Below are positions 1 through 8,194 of a DNA stretch of 46,269 nucleotides, piece by piece. Location of the stretch: positions 1 to 46,269 of the forward strand of contig NZ_MKJY01000432.1 of NCBI RefSeq assembly GCF_001942465.1, read 5' to 3'. The first letter of the stretch is position 1. Each line of letters begins with the position of its first letter. This DNA is from Actinomadura sp. CNU-125. GTDB taxonomy: Bacteria; Actinomycetota; Actinomycetes; Streptosporangiales; Streptosporangiaceae. Made by a program: the position numbers and the translations under genes. The notes beneath the pieces are model-generated. The model searched no databases and was not told the DNA's origin. It worked only from the letters and a program-made list of their open reading frames with translations.

Positions 1-612
1 CGGGGGCTTCGCCCCGGCCTGCTCCTGCACCCACCCGGTCTCGTACTCCTCCGCGGGCGCACTGCGGCGGGCCTGGTCCCAGCGGTACGCGAGCACGGCC
101 AGCGCGGCGGCCCAGCCCGGCGCCACGCTCGCCTGCGGCAGCGGCTGCGCCACCGCGGCCGTGATCACCCCGGCGGCGCCCAGCGCGAGCACGGTCGTCC
201 GCCACGGCGCGTACCCGCGCAGCCGGAACGCGACCACGGCGACCGGAACCGCGAGCGCCCCCAGCAGCAGTTCGGATGCCAGATAGGGGGGACGACCGTC
301 GTCCGAGTACAGGCTTCCCAAGGGAATCGACAACGCGAGCCAGGACGCCACCACTGCGACGACCGCCATTCCCGTGGGCGAACGCAAGGTCAGGTGCACC
401 ACGACGAGCAGGATCACCGCGAACGCGGCCGTCCCCAGCACCGGCCCGTCCAGCACCACCATGGCCGACAGCACGAGGGCGACCAGAAGCAGCCCGCCCA
501 GGAAGCGCAGCCCGGGCGGGAATTGGAAGTAGCGCCAGCGCAGGCGCTCGAAGAGATCCCGTGCCCCGGCGCCGGTCGCCGGGCGGGAGCGGGACCTGCC
601 GAACGAATCCAT
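1..612 (-). CDS. Integral membrane protein, function unknown (C-terminus outside window)
   Basis: From the ATG at 612 the complement gives 204 open codons that run off the left edge, so the C-terminus is missing. A basic N-terminus of about 34 residues is followed by hydrophobic segments near residues 35-55, 57-76, 81-100, 111-131, 138-156 and 166-177, then a charged stretch beginning WDQARR. This makes it a polytopic membrane protein. No catalytic motif is visible in the part present and I do not recognise the family; it could be the membrane domain of a longer sensor or transporter. It diverges from rnhB across a 251-base gap. The ATG has no clear Shine-Dalgarno sequence, and a well-placed GAGG instead precedes a five-codon mini-ORF 63 bases upstream. 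Confidence 0.7.
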   Translation of the reverse strand, partial: MDSFGRSRSRPATGAGARDLFERLRWRYFQFPPGLRFLGGLLLVALVLSAMVVLDGPVLGTAAFAVILLVVVHLTLRSPTGMAVVAVVASWLALSIPLGSLYSDDGRPPYLASELLLGALAVPVAVVAFRLRGYAPWRTTVLALGAAGVITAAVAQPLPQASVAPGWAAALAVLAYRWDQARRSAPAEEYETGWVQEQAGAKPP

Positions 613-674
613 CAAAAGCGAGTAAAGCGCAGTGGCGCGCCGAACGGGACTCCCCCGGCTCGGTTCGTCGTCTC

Positions 675-692
675 TTACAAAGACACTTGCAT
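675..692 (-). promoter_or_regulatory. Possible five-codon upstream ORF (MQVSL) before the membrane protein
   Basis: On the minus strand GTGAGGTG directly precedes ATG CAA GTG TCT TTG TAA. This mini-ORF has a better ribosome site than the downstream gene at 612. The surrounding sequence (674-692) is unusually AT-rich for this genome and carries a short dyad AAG-TGT-CTT, so it could equally be a regulator site. Its function is unknown. Confidence 0.25.
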
Positions 693-863
693 CACCTCAC
701 GGCAACCGAATGGAGCGTGCCCGGCCGACCGGACCAGGTCATTCGTCTCCCCGACGCGTCCCGGCACGGGCGGACCGGTTCGCGCCCTAAGATCTGGACG
801 CCGGGACGTGCGCGCGCGCCGACCCCCGGCCACCGATTCCGCGCATCACCCAGGGGGACCTCC

Positions 864-1658
864 GTGACCGACCCGACCGGTGCCCTGCCGGGCCTGGACG
901 ACGCCGGCTCCGCCGCCGCGACCGCCGGGCCCGCGGGCGTCCCGCGCGCCGCCGGGTACGAGATCGAGAACGAACTGGTCGCGGCACTCGGCGCGGACGG
1001 GCGCCCGGTCCGGATCGCCGGGGTGGACGAGGTCGGACGCGGCGCGTGGGCCGGGCCGGTCGTCGTGTGCGCGGCGATGACGGACCTGAGCGCCCCGCCC
1101 GTCCTGCGCGGCCGCGGCGACCGCACGGTCGCGCTCACCGACTCCAAGCTGCTCACCCGCGCCCACCGGGAGTCGTTCGCCGAGGTCCTGCCCGGCTGGC
1201 TCACCGGGCACGCCGTCGGCGCGTCCGCCCCGGAGGAGATCGACGAGGTCGGGATGACCGAGGCGCTGCGGCGCGCCGCCGTCCGCGCGCTCGAGGCCCT
1301 GCCCGTCCCGCCCGACGTGGTGATCCTGGACGGCAAGCAGGACTTCCTGCGGCCGCCGTGGCGGGTCCGCTGCGAGATCAAGGCCGACCTGCGGTCGGTG
1401 ACGGTCGCGGCGGCGTCCGTCCTGGCGAAAGTCCACCGCGACCGGCTGATGGCCGATCTGGACGGGGCGTACCCCGGGTACGGGTTCGCCGACGGCGCCG
1501 GGTACCCCTCGCCCGTCCACCAGCGGACGCTGGAGGAGTCCGGGCCGACGCCGCAGCACCGGCTCTCGTGGTCGTACCTGGACGATCTGCCGCGCTGGCG
1601 GCACCTGAAGAAGCACCGGGACCCCCTCGCCGGGGAAGGCCAACTCAGCCTCATTTGA
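864..1658 (+). CDS. rnhB: Ribonuclease HII
   Basis: The protein has 264 residues and should cleave the RNA strand of RNA-DNA hybrids and start ribonucleotide excision in the cytoplasm. The family signature [13 protein letters not shown] lies at residues 53-65 and supplies the first two metal ligands (D55, E56). ILDGK gives D156, and the segment SVLAKVHRD supplies the last carboxylate (D193). I chose the GTG at 864 because it follows CAGGGGGACCTCC; the frame stays open far upstream, but that part lacks conserved sequence. The first 30 residues (Ala/Gly/Pro-rich) are a nonconserved extension of a family usually near 200-240 residues. It probably forms a rightward unit with the HhH-GPD gene 100 bases downstream, which would group two nucleic-acid repair functions. 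Confidence 0.93.
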   Translation: MTDPTGALPGLDDAGSAAATAGPAGVPRAAGYEIENELVAALGADGRPVRIAGVDEVGRGAWAGPVVVCAAMTDLSAPPVLRGRGDRTVALTDSKLLTRAHRESFAEVLPGWLTGHAVGASAPEEIDEVGMTEALRRAAVRALEALPVPPDVVILDGKQDFLRPPWRVRCEIKADLRSVTVAAASVLAKVHRDRLMADLDGAYPGYGFADGAGYPSPVHQRTLEESGPTPQHRLSWSYLDDLPRWRHLKKHRDPLAGEGQLSLI

Positions 1659-1758
1659 CCCCGCCCCGTAAAGCATGTCCCCCGTAAGCATCTCCCCCGC
1701 GCGGCATGCGTCATCGCCCCGAGTCCGGGTAGGGCCGCTGCGAACGGGAGGTGGATCC

Positions 1759-2406
1759 ATGGACGCCGTCGTGAAGAAGCTGCTGCGCGAGTCCGGGGAG
1801 ACGTTCTCCGCGGAGGCCAGATTCGAACTGAAGGACACGCCCGCCGCACTGTTCAAGCTCCTCGTCCTCGCCAACCTGCTCAGCGCCCGGATCTCGGCCG
1901 GGATCGCGCTGGCGGCGGCCCGCGAACTGTTCGCGGCCGGGGGCGGGACGCCGCGCGGCATGGCCGGGCTGACCTGGCAGGACCGCGTGGACGCGCTGGG
2001 CCGCGGCCACTACGTCCGCTACGACGAGAGCACCGCGACCCGGCTGGGCGACACCGCCGAGATCGTCCAGGACAAGTACCGGGGCGACCTGCGCAATCTC
2101 GCCGTCCAGGCGGAACGCGACCGGGGCAAGGCGGGCGGCCTGCTGCGCGAGTTCCCCGGGATCGGGCCGACCGGCGTGGACATCTTCTGCCGCGAGGCGC
2201 AGGCCGTGTGGCCGTGGCTGCGCCCCTACATCGACGACCAGGTGAAGAAGGGCGCGGACCGGGTCGGTCTGCCCACCGACCCGAAGGAACTCGCGGGCAA
2301 GGTCGCCGACAAGGACCTCGCCCGGCTGACCGCCGCGCTCGTCCGGGTCGGCCGCGACAAGAAGCTCGCCGAGTCGGTCAAGGAGAAGGCAACGGCCGGA
2401 CGGTGA
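1759..2406 (+). CDS. HhH-GPD-fold endonuclease III-like protein
   Basis: The 215-residue protein starts at an ATG preceded by GGGAGGTG. Residues 128-143 carry a helix-hairpin-helix (LREFPGIGPTGVDIF) typical of the endonuclease III/MutY DNA glycosylase superfamily. The rest is helical, and a WPWLRPYIDD segment near 151-160 supplies acidic residues that could correspond to the catalytic Asp. The lysine that bifunctional glycosylases carry in the hairpin (xGxGxKTA) is Thr here, and I see no four-cysteine Fe-S cluster loop at the C-terminus. A base excision role is therefore inferred from the fold only, and the substrate is unknown. It converges on the TerD gene, with no strong terminator visible in the 80-base gap. 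Confidence 0.75.
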   Translation: MDAVVKKLLRESGETFSAEARFELKDTPAALFKLLVLANLLSARISAGIALAAARELFAAGGGTPRGMAGLTWQDRVDALGRGHYVRYDESTATRLGDTAEIVQDKYRGDLRNLAVQAERDRGKAGGLLREFPGIGPTGVDIFCREAQAVWPWLRPYIDDQVKKGADRVGLPTDPKELAGKVADKDLARLTAALVRVGRDKKLAESVKEKATAGR

Positions 2407-2486
2407 CGCCGCCGGCCGCCGCCTTTACGTAGTACAAACGCGGAGAGTTCGGACATTTCGCGCTCCGCACACACCAGGTCGGGCGG

Positions 2487-3749
2487 TCAGCCCTTGCCGC
2501 GCGAGGCGACCCACTCCAGGTTCCAGCCGTACGCCTGGTCGACCGACATCTTCCCCCAGCGGGGACGGCCGGGCGGCGGCGGGACGAACCGGCCCTCCCG
2601 GTGGACGACCAGCTCGCCGCCCACGTTCTCGATGAGCGCGAGCACCGCGTCCCGGGAACGGTCCACGCAGTCGTCCATGCGCATCTCGATCGGCGGGGAG
2701 CCCACCGGGTACAGGGTCGCGATCGCGTCCAGGCCGCGGAAGTCGTCGGCGCCGTCGTAGATCTCGGCGAACACCAGGATGCGCTTGAAGTCGGCCGCCC
2801 GGTCGAGGTTGATGTGCAGGTTCTCGCCCGCCTCGACCGCGCCCGTCCGGTCGTCCTTGTCGAGCCGGACGAACGGCGGCCGGTCGAGCGCGCCCATGTC
2901 GCCGAGCGCGTGGATGATGCCCTTGCGCCCGTCCTGCAGCTCCCACAGGCAGCACAGGTCGAGGTCGAGGTCGACGCCGCGGCGGCGCTTGCCGAACAGG
3001 CCCTTCGCGACGCCCTCGCGCGCCGTCCAGTTAAGGTTCACGCGCATGTGCCCGGACGCGCCGCGCTTGGTCAGCGACACCGACGGGGCGCTCTTGGTCA
3101 GCGAGATCTTGCCGCCCTGCTCCTGCGGCTCCGGCGCGGAGGCCGCGGACGGCGCCGCGGGTGCGGCGGGCGCGGCCGGTGCGGCGGGCACGGACGGTGC
3201 CGGTTCGGGCGCGGGCTCGGGGCCCGGGTCGTCGACCGAGATGCCGAAGTCGGTCGCGAGCCCGGCCAGGCCCGTGTCGTAGCCCTGGCCGACCGCGCGG
3301 AACTTCCACGCGCCCTGCCGCCGGTACAGCTCGCCGAGCACGAACGCCGTCTCCGTCGTGGCGCCCGTGCTGTCGAACCGGGCGACCTCCGCGCCGCCCG
3401 CCGCGTCCACCAGCCGGACGTAGAGCCCCTCGATCTCGCCGAACGTGCCGCCGTCCGCGGACGCCGCGACGACGATCCGTTCGATGGCCGGCTCGACCCG
3501 GCCGAGGTCGACCGACAGGACGTCAAGGACGGTCGCGCCGCGCTGCTTGCCCTCGTGCTTCACCGCGCCGGACCCGTGCACCGGCTGGTTGTAGAAGACG
3601 AAGTCGTCGTCGGACCGGACGCGGCCGGACTCGGCCAGCAGCAGCGCGGACGCGTCGGCGTCGGGCGTCCCCACCCCGCTCCGCCATCCGAGCTCGACGC
3701 GCACCGACGGCACCGAGACCGGGGTGTTGGCGCCCTTCTGCATCGACAT
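2487..3749 (-). CDS. TerD-family protein with two TerD-like domains
   Basis: The 420-residue protein starts with MSMQKGAN after a GAGGAGG site. An N-terminal TerD domain (about 1-185) holds [16 protein letters not shown] and [10 protein letters not shown], all typical of the calcium-binding TerD/TerZ family. A Pro/Ala/Glu linker (about 190-225) leads to a second TerD-like domain (about 240-400) with [15 protein letters not shown] and [19 protein letters not shown]. TerD proteins belong to tellurite and general stress-resistance modules and probably act at the cytoplasmic face of the membrane. The biochemical activity is not established. No terA, terC or toxic-anion gene is adjacent; a TerB-like protein lies 15 kb away. 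The tandem-domain form is common in actinomycetes. Confidence 0.9.
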   Translation of the reverse strand: MSMQKGANTPVSVPSVRVELGWRSGVGTPDADASALLLAESGRVRSDDDFVFYNQPVHGSGAVKHEGKQRGATVLDVLSVDLGRVEPAIERIVVAASADGGTFGEIEGLYVRLVDAAGGAEVARFDSTGATTETAFVLGELYRRQGAWKFRAVGQGYDTGLAGLATDFGISVDDPGPEPAPEPAPSVPAAPAAPAAPAAPSAASAPEPQEQGGKISLTKSAPSVSLTKRGASGHMRVNLNWTAREGVAKGLFGKRRRGVDLDLDLCCLWELQDGRKGIIHALGDMGALDRPPFVRLDKDDRTGAVEAGENLHINLDRAADFKRILVFAEIYDGADDFRGLDAIATLYPVGSPPIEMRMDDCVDRSRDAVLALIENVGGELVVHREGRFVPPPPGRPRWGKMSVDQAYGWNLEWVASRGKG

Positions 3750-3859
3750 GAAACGTCCTCCTCGACCGCCGCTGGTTCCAGAACCCTATGGCCGGTCGCG
3801 CGGGCCCCGCGACCTGCCCCGACTCGTTGACGCTCGGCGACGCGCGGGAGTTCCGCCGG

Positions 3860-4912
3860 TCAGGGCACCCGCGCCGTCCAGCCGGGCGTGGTGAACTTGT
3901 CGGCGGCGTACTTCTCGGCCAGCCGCAGCTCGTCCTCGGTCGGCCGGTCGGCGACGAGCCCGTAGCGGCCGCGGAAGTGCCCGATCATCCGCTCGATGAT
4001 CTCCTCGCGGGGCAGGCCGGTCTGCCGCCGCAGCGGGTCCACGCGCTTGTTCGCGCTCGCGATGCCCTTGTCGGAGATCTTCTCCCGGCCGATCCGCAGC
4101 ACCCGCGTCATCTTCGCCGCGTCGATGTCGTAGGCCATCGTGACGTGGTGCAGCACGGCCCCGGCGGCCAGCCGCTTCTGCGCCGCGCCCGCGATCTTCC
4201 CCTGGTCGGACGCGATGTCGTTCAGCGGCCGGTACCACGCCTCGACGCCCAGCTCGCCGAGCGCGCCCAGCACCCAGTCGTCCAGGAACGCGTAGCTCTC
4301 CGCGAACGACATGCCCGCGACCAGCGACTCCGGCGCGTACAGCGAGTACGTGATCGTGTTGCCCGGCTCGACGAACATCGCCCCGCCGCCGCTGATCCGG
4401 CGCACCACCTCGACCCCGGCGCGCGCGGCCTCCACCGCGTCCACCTCGTTGCGCAGCGACTGGAAGCTGCCGATGATCACCGCTGGGGACGCCCACTCCC
4501 ACACCCGCAGCGTCGGCGGCCGCCGTCCCGCGGCGACCTCCTCGGCCAGCACCTGGTCCAGCGCCATGTGGACGGCCGGTTCCTGCGGCCCCTCGTGGAT
4601 CAGCCGCCACTCGTGGTCGCGCCAGTCCGACGCGTGCGCCAGCGCCCGCCGCACCGCGATGCCCACCGCCTCCGCGGTCAGCCCGAGCAGCACCGTGCCC
4701 GGCGGCAGCCCCGCCTCCACCCGCGTGCCGATCTCGCGCGCGTCCAGCCCGGCCGGAAGCCCGTCCAGCGCCGCGTTGATCGCGTCGAGGGCGGCGTCCG
4801 GTTCGAGGAAGAAGTCGCCGCTGATCCGCGGGGTCCGCAGGAGCCCGTCCACGACGTCGACATCGGCGACCACCAGCTTGCCGCCGGGAACCTTGTACTC
4901 ACCGTGCATCAC
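3860..4912 (-). CDS. lplA: Lipoate-protein ligase with N-terminal accessory domain
   Basis: This enzyme should attach lipoate, or transfer lipoyl groups, to lipoyl domains of 2-oxoacid dehydrogenases and GcvH. The catalytic BPL/LplA/LipB fold occupies about residues 95-345, with RRISGGGAMF at 171-180 and the lipoyl-binding lysine K239 in QGKIAGAAQKR. Residues 1-90 (KVPGGKL, then SGDFFLEPDAALDAINAALDGL) resemble the LplA accessory domain (LplB of Thermoplasma), which sits at the C-terminus in E. coli LplA, so the order is permuted. The start is the GTG at 4912 or the ATG at 4909. Either lies just past the stop of the preceding membrane-protein gene, which implies translational coupling. I am confident of the family but not of octanoyl versus lipoyl specificity. 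Confidence 0.88.
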   Translation of the reverse strand: MMHGEYKVPGGKLVVADVDVVDGLLRTPRISGDFFLEPDAALDAINAALDGLPAGLDAREIGTRVEAGLPPGTVLLGLTAEAVGIAVRRALAHASDWRDHEWRLIHEGPQEPAVHMALDQVLAEEVAAGRRPPTLRVWEWASPAVIIGSFQSLRNEVDAVEAARAGVEVVRRISGGGAMFVEPGNTITYSLYAPESLVAGMSFAESYAFLDDWVLGALGELGVEAWYRPLNDIASDQGKIAGAAQKRLAAGAVLHHVTMAYDIDAAKMTRVLRIGREKISDKGIASANKRVDPLRRQTGLPREEIIERMIGHFRGRYGLVADRPTEDELRLAEKYAADKFTTPGWTARVP

Positions 4913-4913
4913 A

Positions 4914-5240
4914 TCAGGTTGAACCCCGCCGCCGCGCCCGCGATTCCGTCCCGCCCGCGCCCTCGACGATCGCGGCGAGCAGCAGCGCGCCGGCCGCGAT
5001 GCCGAGCCCGTGCTGGACGAGCGCCACGGCCGTGCGCTCGACCGGCGCGTAGTCGCCGGGCCGCAGGAAGACCAGCGGCAGTTTCCACGCGCTCCACGCG
5101 AACAACGACCCCGACGCCGTGAAACCCAGGCTCGTCGGCAGCCACGCCGGTGTGCCCGGACGGCGCGTCGCGACGGCCCACGCGCCGACGAGCGCCCACA
5201 CCGCGGACGTGCCCAGGAGCAGCCGCGCGTCCGTGTTCAT
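4914..5240 (-). CDS. Small integral membrane protein, function unknown
   Basis: The 108-residue protein (MNTDARLLLGTSAVWALVG...) has three hydrophobic segments, near residues 7-24, 34-55 and 70-96, and a basic tail. It matches no family I recognise. Its ATG overlaps the stop of the preceding membrane-protein gene as ATGA, and its own stop lies one base before the lplA GTG. The three genes therefore look like one translationally coupled operon. Nothing in the sequence says why membrane proteins should accompany a lipoate ligase. Confidence 0.65.
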   Translation of the reverse strand: MNTDARLLLGTSAVWALVGAWAVATRRPGTPAWLPTSLGFTASGSLFAWSAWKLPLVFLRPGDYAPVERTAVALVQHGLGIAAGALLLAAIVEGAGGTESRARRRGST

Positions 5241-5882
5241 CCGGTCGCGCGCCCGGGGTCCAGGCCGAGCGTCCCGCCCGCCGCCCAGTACGTCCACATC
5301 GCGGCGAGGCACAGGCACAGCACCGCCGCGGACCGCGCGTGCGCGCGCCCTGCGGCCGCCGCGCGCGTCGCCGCGTCCGCCGAGCCGTCCGGCGAACGCG
5401 GCGGGCCACCGCTCCCGGAGGTAGAGGGGAAGCGCGACCGCCAGGCCCGCGGCCATGCCGATGAAGCCGATGCCGAGGAACGCCGCCTCCCACGCGGGCA
5501 TCGTCCCCTCCCCGCCGGAACCGCCGCCGCCCGTGTCGACGAGAACGCCGAGGACCATGAACGGGAGCATCGGGACGAGGAATCCCGCGCCGATCCACGC
5601 GACGAGGAGCAGCGGCGCGGCCGGGATCCGCCGGCCCCAGTCGCGGGCCAGGGCGAGGCCGAGCGCGATCCCGACCCCGGCCATCCCGACCGTCACCGCG
5701 TTCAGCACGATCCAGTCCGCGCCGCCGACGTCCGACGGCACGGCGCCGAGAAGCCCCGCGACCACCCAGACGACCTTGACGACCAGGTACAGCGACAGGC
5801 ACGCCGCCGCGCCGTGGCCCGCGGCCCGCCGCACGGCCGTCCACCGGCGGCCCACCGGCCCCGGCGTCAGTTCCGCTTCCAT
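5237..5882 (-). CDS. Integral membrane protein, apparent frameshift near 5380
   Basis: From the ATG at 5882 the frame encodes hydrophobic segments (ACLSLYLVVKVVWVVAGLLG, WIVLNAVTVGMAGVGIALGL, APLLLVAWIGAGFLVPMLPF, FLGIGFIGMAAGLAVALPLYL) and then turns into Arg/Gly-rich nonsense after RERWPAAFAGRLG. In the next frame a further membrane helix (AAVLCLCLAAMWTYWAAGG) continues to a TGA at 5239-5237 that overlaps the following ATG. A gene of about 215 residues with one extra base near 5370-5400 explains both halves. Read without correction, the first frame instead runs straight into the next gene and gives a spurious 322-residue fusion. The function is unknown. It is the first gene of the lplA operon. 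Confidence 0.6.
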
Positions 5883-5966
5883 GATCGGCAGTTTTCGCCG
5901 TCACGACGCGCGCCGCCTCCCCCGTGCGGGCCGCCCGCCTCCCCCGGACGGGCGAGGCGCGGGCCC

Positions 5967-6431
5967 TCAGGCGTCCGCGGGTTCGTGGCGGACGGGGAAG
6001 TTCACCGAGTTCGCGATGAAGCACAGTTCGTGGGCGCGTTCGTGGAGGGCCGCCGTCTCGGCCGCCCGCGCCGGATCGGCGAGCGTCACCCGGGGGCGCA
6101 GCACGACCTCCTCGAACCGGCCGCCGCCGCCGGCGGTCTCGGCCATGGTGCCGATCGGGTCGTCGGTGTAGGCGGTGACGACGACGCCCGCGGCGGCGCA
6201 CAGGTGCAGGAACCACAGCATGTGGCACTCCGACAGGGAAGCCACCAGCAGTTCCTCCGGGTTCCACCGGGCCGGATCGCCGCGGAACGCCGGGTCGGCG
6301 CTGCCCGCGATCGGCGGCTTGCCCTCGGCGCGGATCTCGTGGGCCCGCTCGAACGCGCGGTACGAACTCGTGCCCGTCCCGGTGTTGCCCGTCCAGGCGA
6401 CCGACACCTCGTAGCGATGGGTCTTCGGCAT
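5967..6431 (-). CDS. OsmC/Ohr-family peroxide-reducing protein
   Basis: The 154-residue protein belongs to the OsmC superfamily of thiol-dependent (hydro)peroxide reductases. The two redox cysteines are C69 in LSECHMLWFLHLC and C137 in HELCFIANSVNFPV, the usual spacing, and WNPEELL precedes the first one. The ATG at 6431 follows GAAGGAGGAG. The sequence looks closer to the YhfA/SACOL-type OsmC branch than to Ohr proper. The GntR regulator gene lies 14 bases upstream on the same strand, so the two are probably co-transcribed and this protein is the likely target of that regulator. The physiological substrate cannot be read from sequence. Confidence 0.88.
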   Translation of the reverse strand: MPKTHRYEVSVAWTGNTGTGTSSYRAFERAHEIRAEGKPPIAGSADPAFRGDPARWNPEELLVASLSECHMLWFLHLCAAAGVVVTAYTDDPIGTMAETAGGGGRFEEVVLRPRVTLADPARAAETAALHERAHELCFIANSVNFPVRHEPADA

Positions 6432-6445
6432 GCCCGTCTCCTCCT

Positions 6446-7072
6446 TCACTCCAGTGCCGTGCCGGTCGCGTGGACGTGGTCGCCCGCGATGCGTCCCGCC
6501 GCGGCCGGGTCGCCGTCCGCGATCGCCCGCAGCAGCCCCCGGTGCTCGGCCGCGACGGCGTCCGGACGGTCCGGCGCGGCGAGCGTCGCGCGCGTCGACA
6601 CGACGATCCGGTCCCACAGCCGGTCGAGGGTCTCCAGCGCGACCGGGTTCCCGGCGAGTTCGGCGACGCCCCGGTGGAACCGGCGGTTGAGCCCGATCGC
6701 CCGGTCGAGGTCGCCGTCGGCCGTCACGCGTTCCAGCAGTTCGGCGTCGCGGTGCAGGGCGGCGAGCGCGGCGGGGGCGATCAGCCCGGCCGCCCAGCGG
6801 TCGGCGGCGTCCCGCGCGGTGAGCGCTTCGAGCGCCGCACGGACCGCGTAGGCGCCGGCCAGCTCGTCCGTCCCGAACCCGCGCACCACCACGCCGCGCC
6901 CGACGCCGCGCACCAGGCCGTCGCTCTCCAGCCTGCGCAGCGCCTCCCGGATCGGGGTCCGGCCCGCCGCCAGCGCCGCGCCCACCGTGGCCTCGGTCAA
7001 GCGCTCGCCCGGTGGGTACTCGCCCGCGACGATCAGTTCGCGCAACCGCCGGTACACCGCTTCCGCCTGCAT
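6446..7072 (-). CDS. GntR-family transcriptional regulator (FadR/FCD subfamily)
   Basis: The 208-residue protein has a winged helix in residues 1-65 (VYRRLRELIVAGEYPPGERL, then GRTPIREALRRLESDGLV) and an all-helical FCD ligand-binding domain with LNRRFHRGVAELAGN and EHRGLLRAIADGD. FCD proteins usually bind metal plus a small carboxylic acid. I chose the ATG at 7072 because AAAGGAGGAAC precedes it; the longer start (MLCMQRRN) would begin inside the operator. A perfect 14-bp palindrome lies immediately upstream of the ribosome site, so autoregulation is likely. The downstream osmC-like gene is the probable co-regulated partner. The effector is unknown. Confidence 0.88.
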   Translation of the reverse strand: MQAEAVYRRLRELIVAGEYPPGERLTEATVGAALAAGRTPIREALRRLESDGLVRGVGRGVVVRGFGTDELAGAYAVRAALEALTARDAADRWAAGLIAPAALAALHRDAELLERVTADGDLDRAIGLNRRFHRGVAELAGNPVALETLDRLWDRIVVSTRATLAAPDRPDAVAAEHRGLLRAIADGDPAAAGRIAGDHVHATGTALE

Positions 7073-7079
7073 GTTCCTC

Positions 7080-7093
7080 CTTTGCATGCAAAG
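7080..7093. promoter_or_regulatory. Perfect 14-bp palindrome, probable GntR operator
   Basis: CTTTGCATGCAAAG is a perfect inverted repeat touching the GntR ribosome site, in an AT-rich island (7080-7112) of the divergent GntR/serine hydrolase gap. Position and symmetry suggest the autoregulatory operator; it may also affect the serine hydrolase 63 bases away. Confidence 0.55.
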
Positions 7094-7155
7094 CATACAT
7101 TACATTCAAAAGGGGGAAACGGCACGGAAACGACCGCCCGGACACACTCCCCGCC

Positions 7156-8100
7156 ATGCCCAAAGAGACCGTCCCGCCGGGCCGTGGACGGGCACCGGCA
7201 CGGTACCGGTGGCCTATCGTCGCGCTCGTGATCGCGTGCATCGCCCTCCTCGCGGCGGGCGCCCCGGCCCCGCAGCGGTTCCGGCCGCCCGCCGCGGTGC
7301 TCGCCGCCGCACCGCCCCCGTCGCCGTCGCCCTCACCCTGGCCGTCGCCGGGGTTCGGCCCGGCGGAACGGGCCGAACTCACCCGCGTCCTCGACGCCTG
7401 CCTGGACGACCGTCCCGGTTCGGTGTCGCTCGCCGTCCGGGACGCGTCCGGCGGCCTCTCCTACGTGTACGGGGACGAACTGCGCACGGCGACGGCCAGC
7501 ATCGTCAAGGTGAACATCGTCATGGCGCTGCTCCTGCGGGCCCAGCACGACGGCCGTCCGCTCACGTCCGCCGAGCGGGCCCTCGCCGAACGCGCCGTCA
7601 CGGTCAGCGACAACGCCGCCGCCACCGCCCTCTGGCACGCCGTCGGCGGCGCCGACGGGCTGGCGGCCGCGAACGAGGAGTTCGGCCTGCGCGACACCGT
7701 CCCCGGGCCCGGCGGCTTCTGGGGTTCCACGACGACCGGCGCCGCCGACCAGGCCGAACTCCTGTCCGCGCTCGTCTCCCCCGCGAGCCCGCTGTCGGCG
7801 CCGAACCGCCGCTACGTCCGGGACCTCATGGCCGACGTGGTCCCCGAGCAGGCATGGGGCGTGAGCGCCGCCGCCGAACCGGCCGGCGGAGCGGCCCTGA
7901 AGAACGGCTGGCTGCCGCGCGAGATCCACGGGGGCCGCTGGACGATCAACAGCATCGGCCTCGTCCGCGCGGCCGGGCGGCTGCTGCTGATCGCCGTCCT
8001 GTCCGAGCGGCACCCGGCGATGCGCACCGGGATCGAGACGGTCGAACGCGCGGTACGGACCGTGACGGCCGCGCTCGACCGTCCGCACGAAGCTCGCTGA
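7156..8100 (+). CDS. Secreted or membrane-anchored class A beta-lactamase-like serine hydrolase
   Basis: The 314-residue protein begins with a basic segment and a hydrophobic helix at residues 20-36, followed by a Pro/Ser-rich linker (PPPSPSPSPWPSP). It is therefore exported and probably anchored. The beta-lactamase/penicillin-binding fold follows, with the SxxK motif at S115-K118 and SDN at 151-153. The usual KTG triad appears as K249-N-G. The absence of a canonical KTG makes true beta-lactamase activity uncertain, and a peptidoglycan-related hydrolase is as likely. The start is the ATG at 7156; the frame is open upstream, but that stretch is the GntR promoter. There is no strong ribosome site. 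It diverges from the GntR gene and is followed by the DoxX gene after 94 bases. Confidence 0.8.
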   Translation: MPKETVPPGRGRAPARYRWPIVALVIACIALLAAGAPAPQRFRPPAAVLAAAPPPSPSPSPWPSPGFGPAERAELTRVLDACLDDRPGSVSLAVRDASGGLSYVYGDELRTATASIVKVNIVMALLLRAQHDGRPLTSAERALAERAVTVSDNAAATALWHAVGGADGLAAANEEFGLRDTVPGPGGFWGSTTTGAADQAELLSALVSPASPLSAPNRRYVRDLMADVVPEQAWGVSAAAEPAGGAALKNGWLPREIHGGRWTINSIGLVRAAGRLLLIAVLSERHPAMRTGIETVERAVRTVTAALDRPHEAR

Positions 8101-8194
8101 CCCCGCCCACCTGGGGCATTCGCGCTATTCGTCCGGATGCCGTCATACTCTCCGACGACCCGGGCCCACCCCCCGTGCTGAAGGAGTCGACGGC

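Noticed and set aside
276..863. N-terminal extension of rnhB by 196 codons
   Set aside because: The extension is Arg/Pro-rich, has no conserved motif and overlaps the divergent membrane-protein gene; the ribosome site supports the GTG at 864.
2601..3830. 409-codon open frame antisense to the TerD gene
   Set aside because: Its Arg/Val/Asp-rich sequence mirrors the TerD gene, which has clear domains and a ribosome site.
4914..5882. Single 322-residue fusion of the two membrane proteins
   Set aside because: The middle 45 residues are Arg/Gly-rich nonsense, while another frame there encodes a clean membrane helix and a stop overlapping the second gene's ATG.
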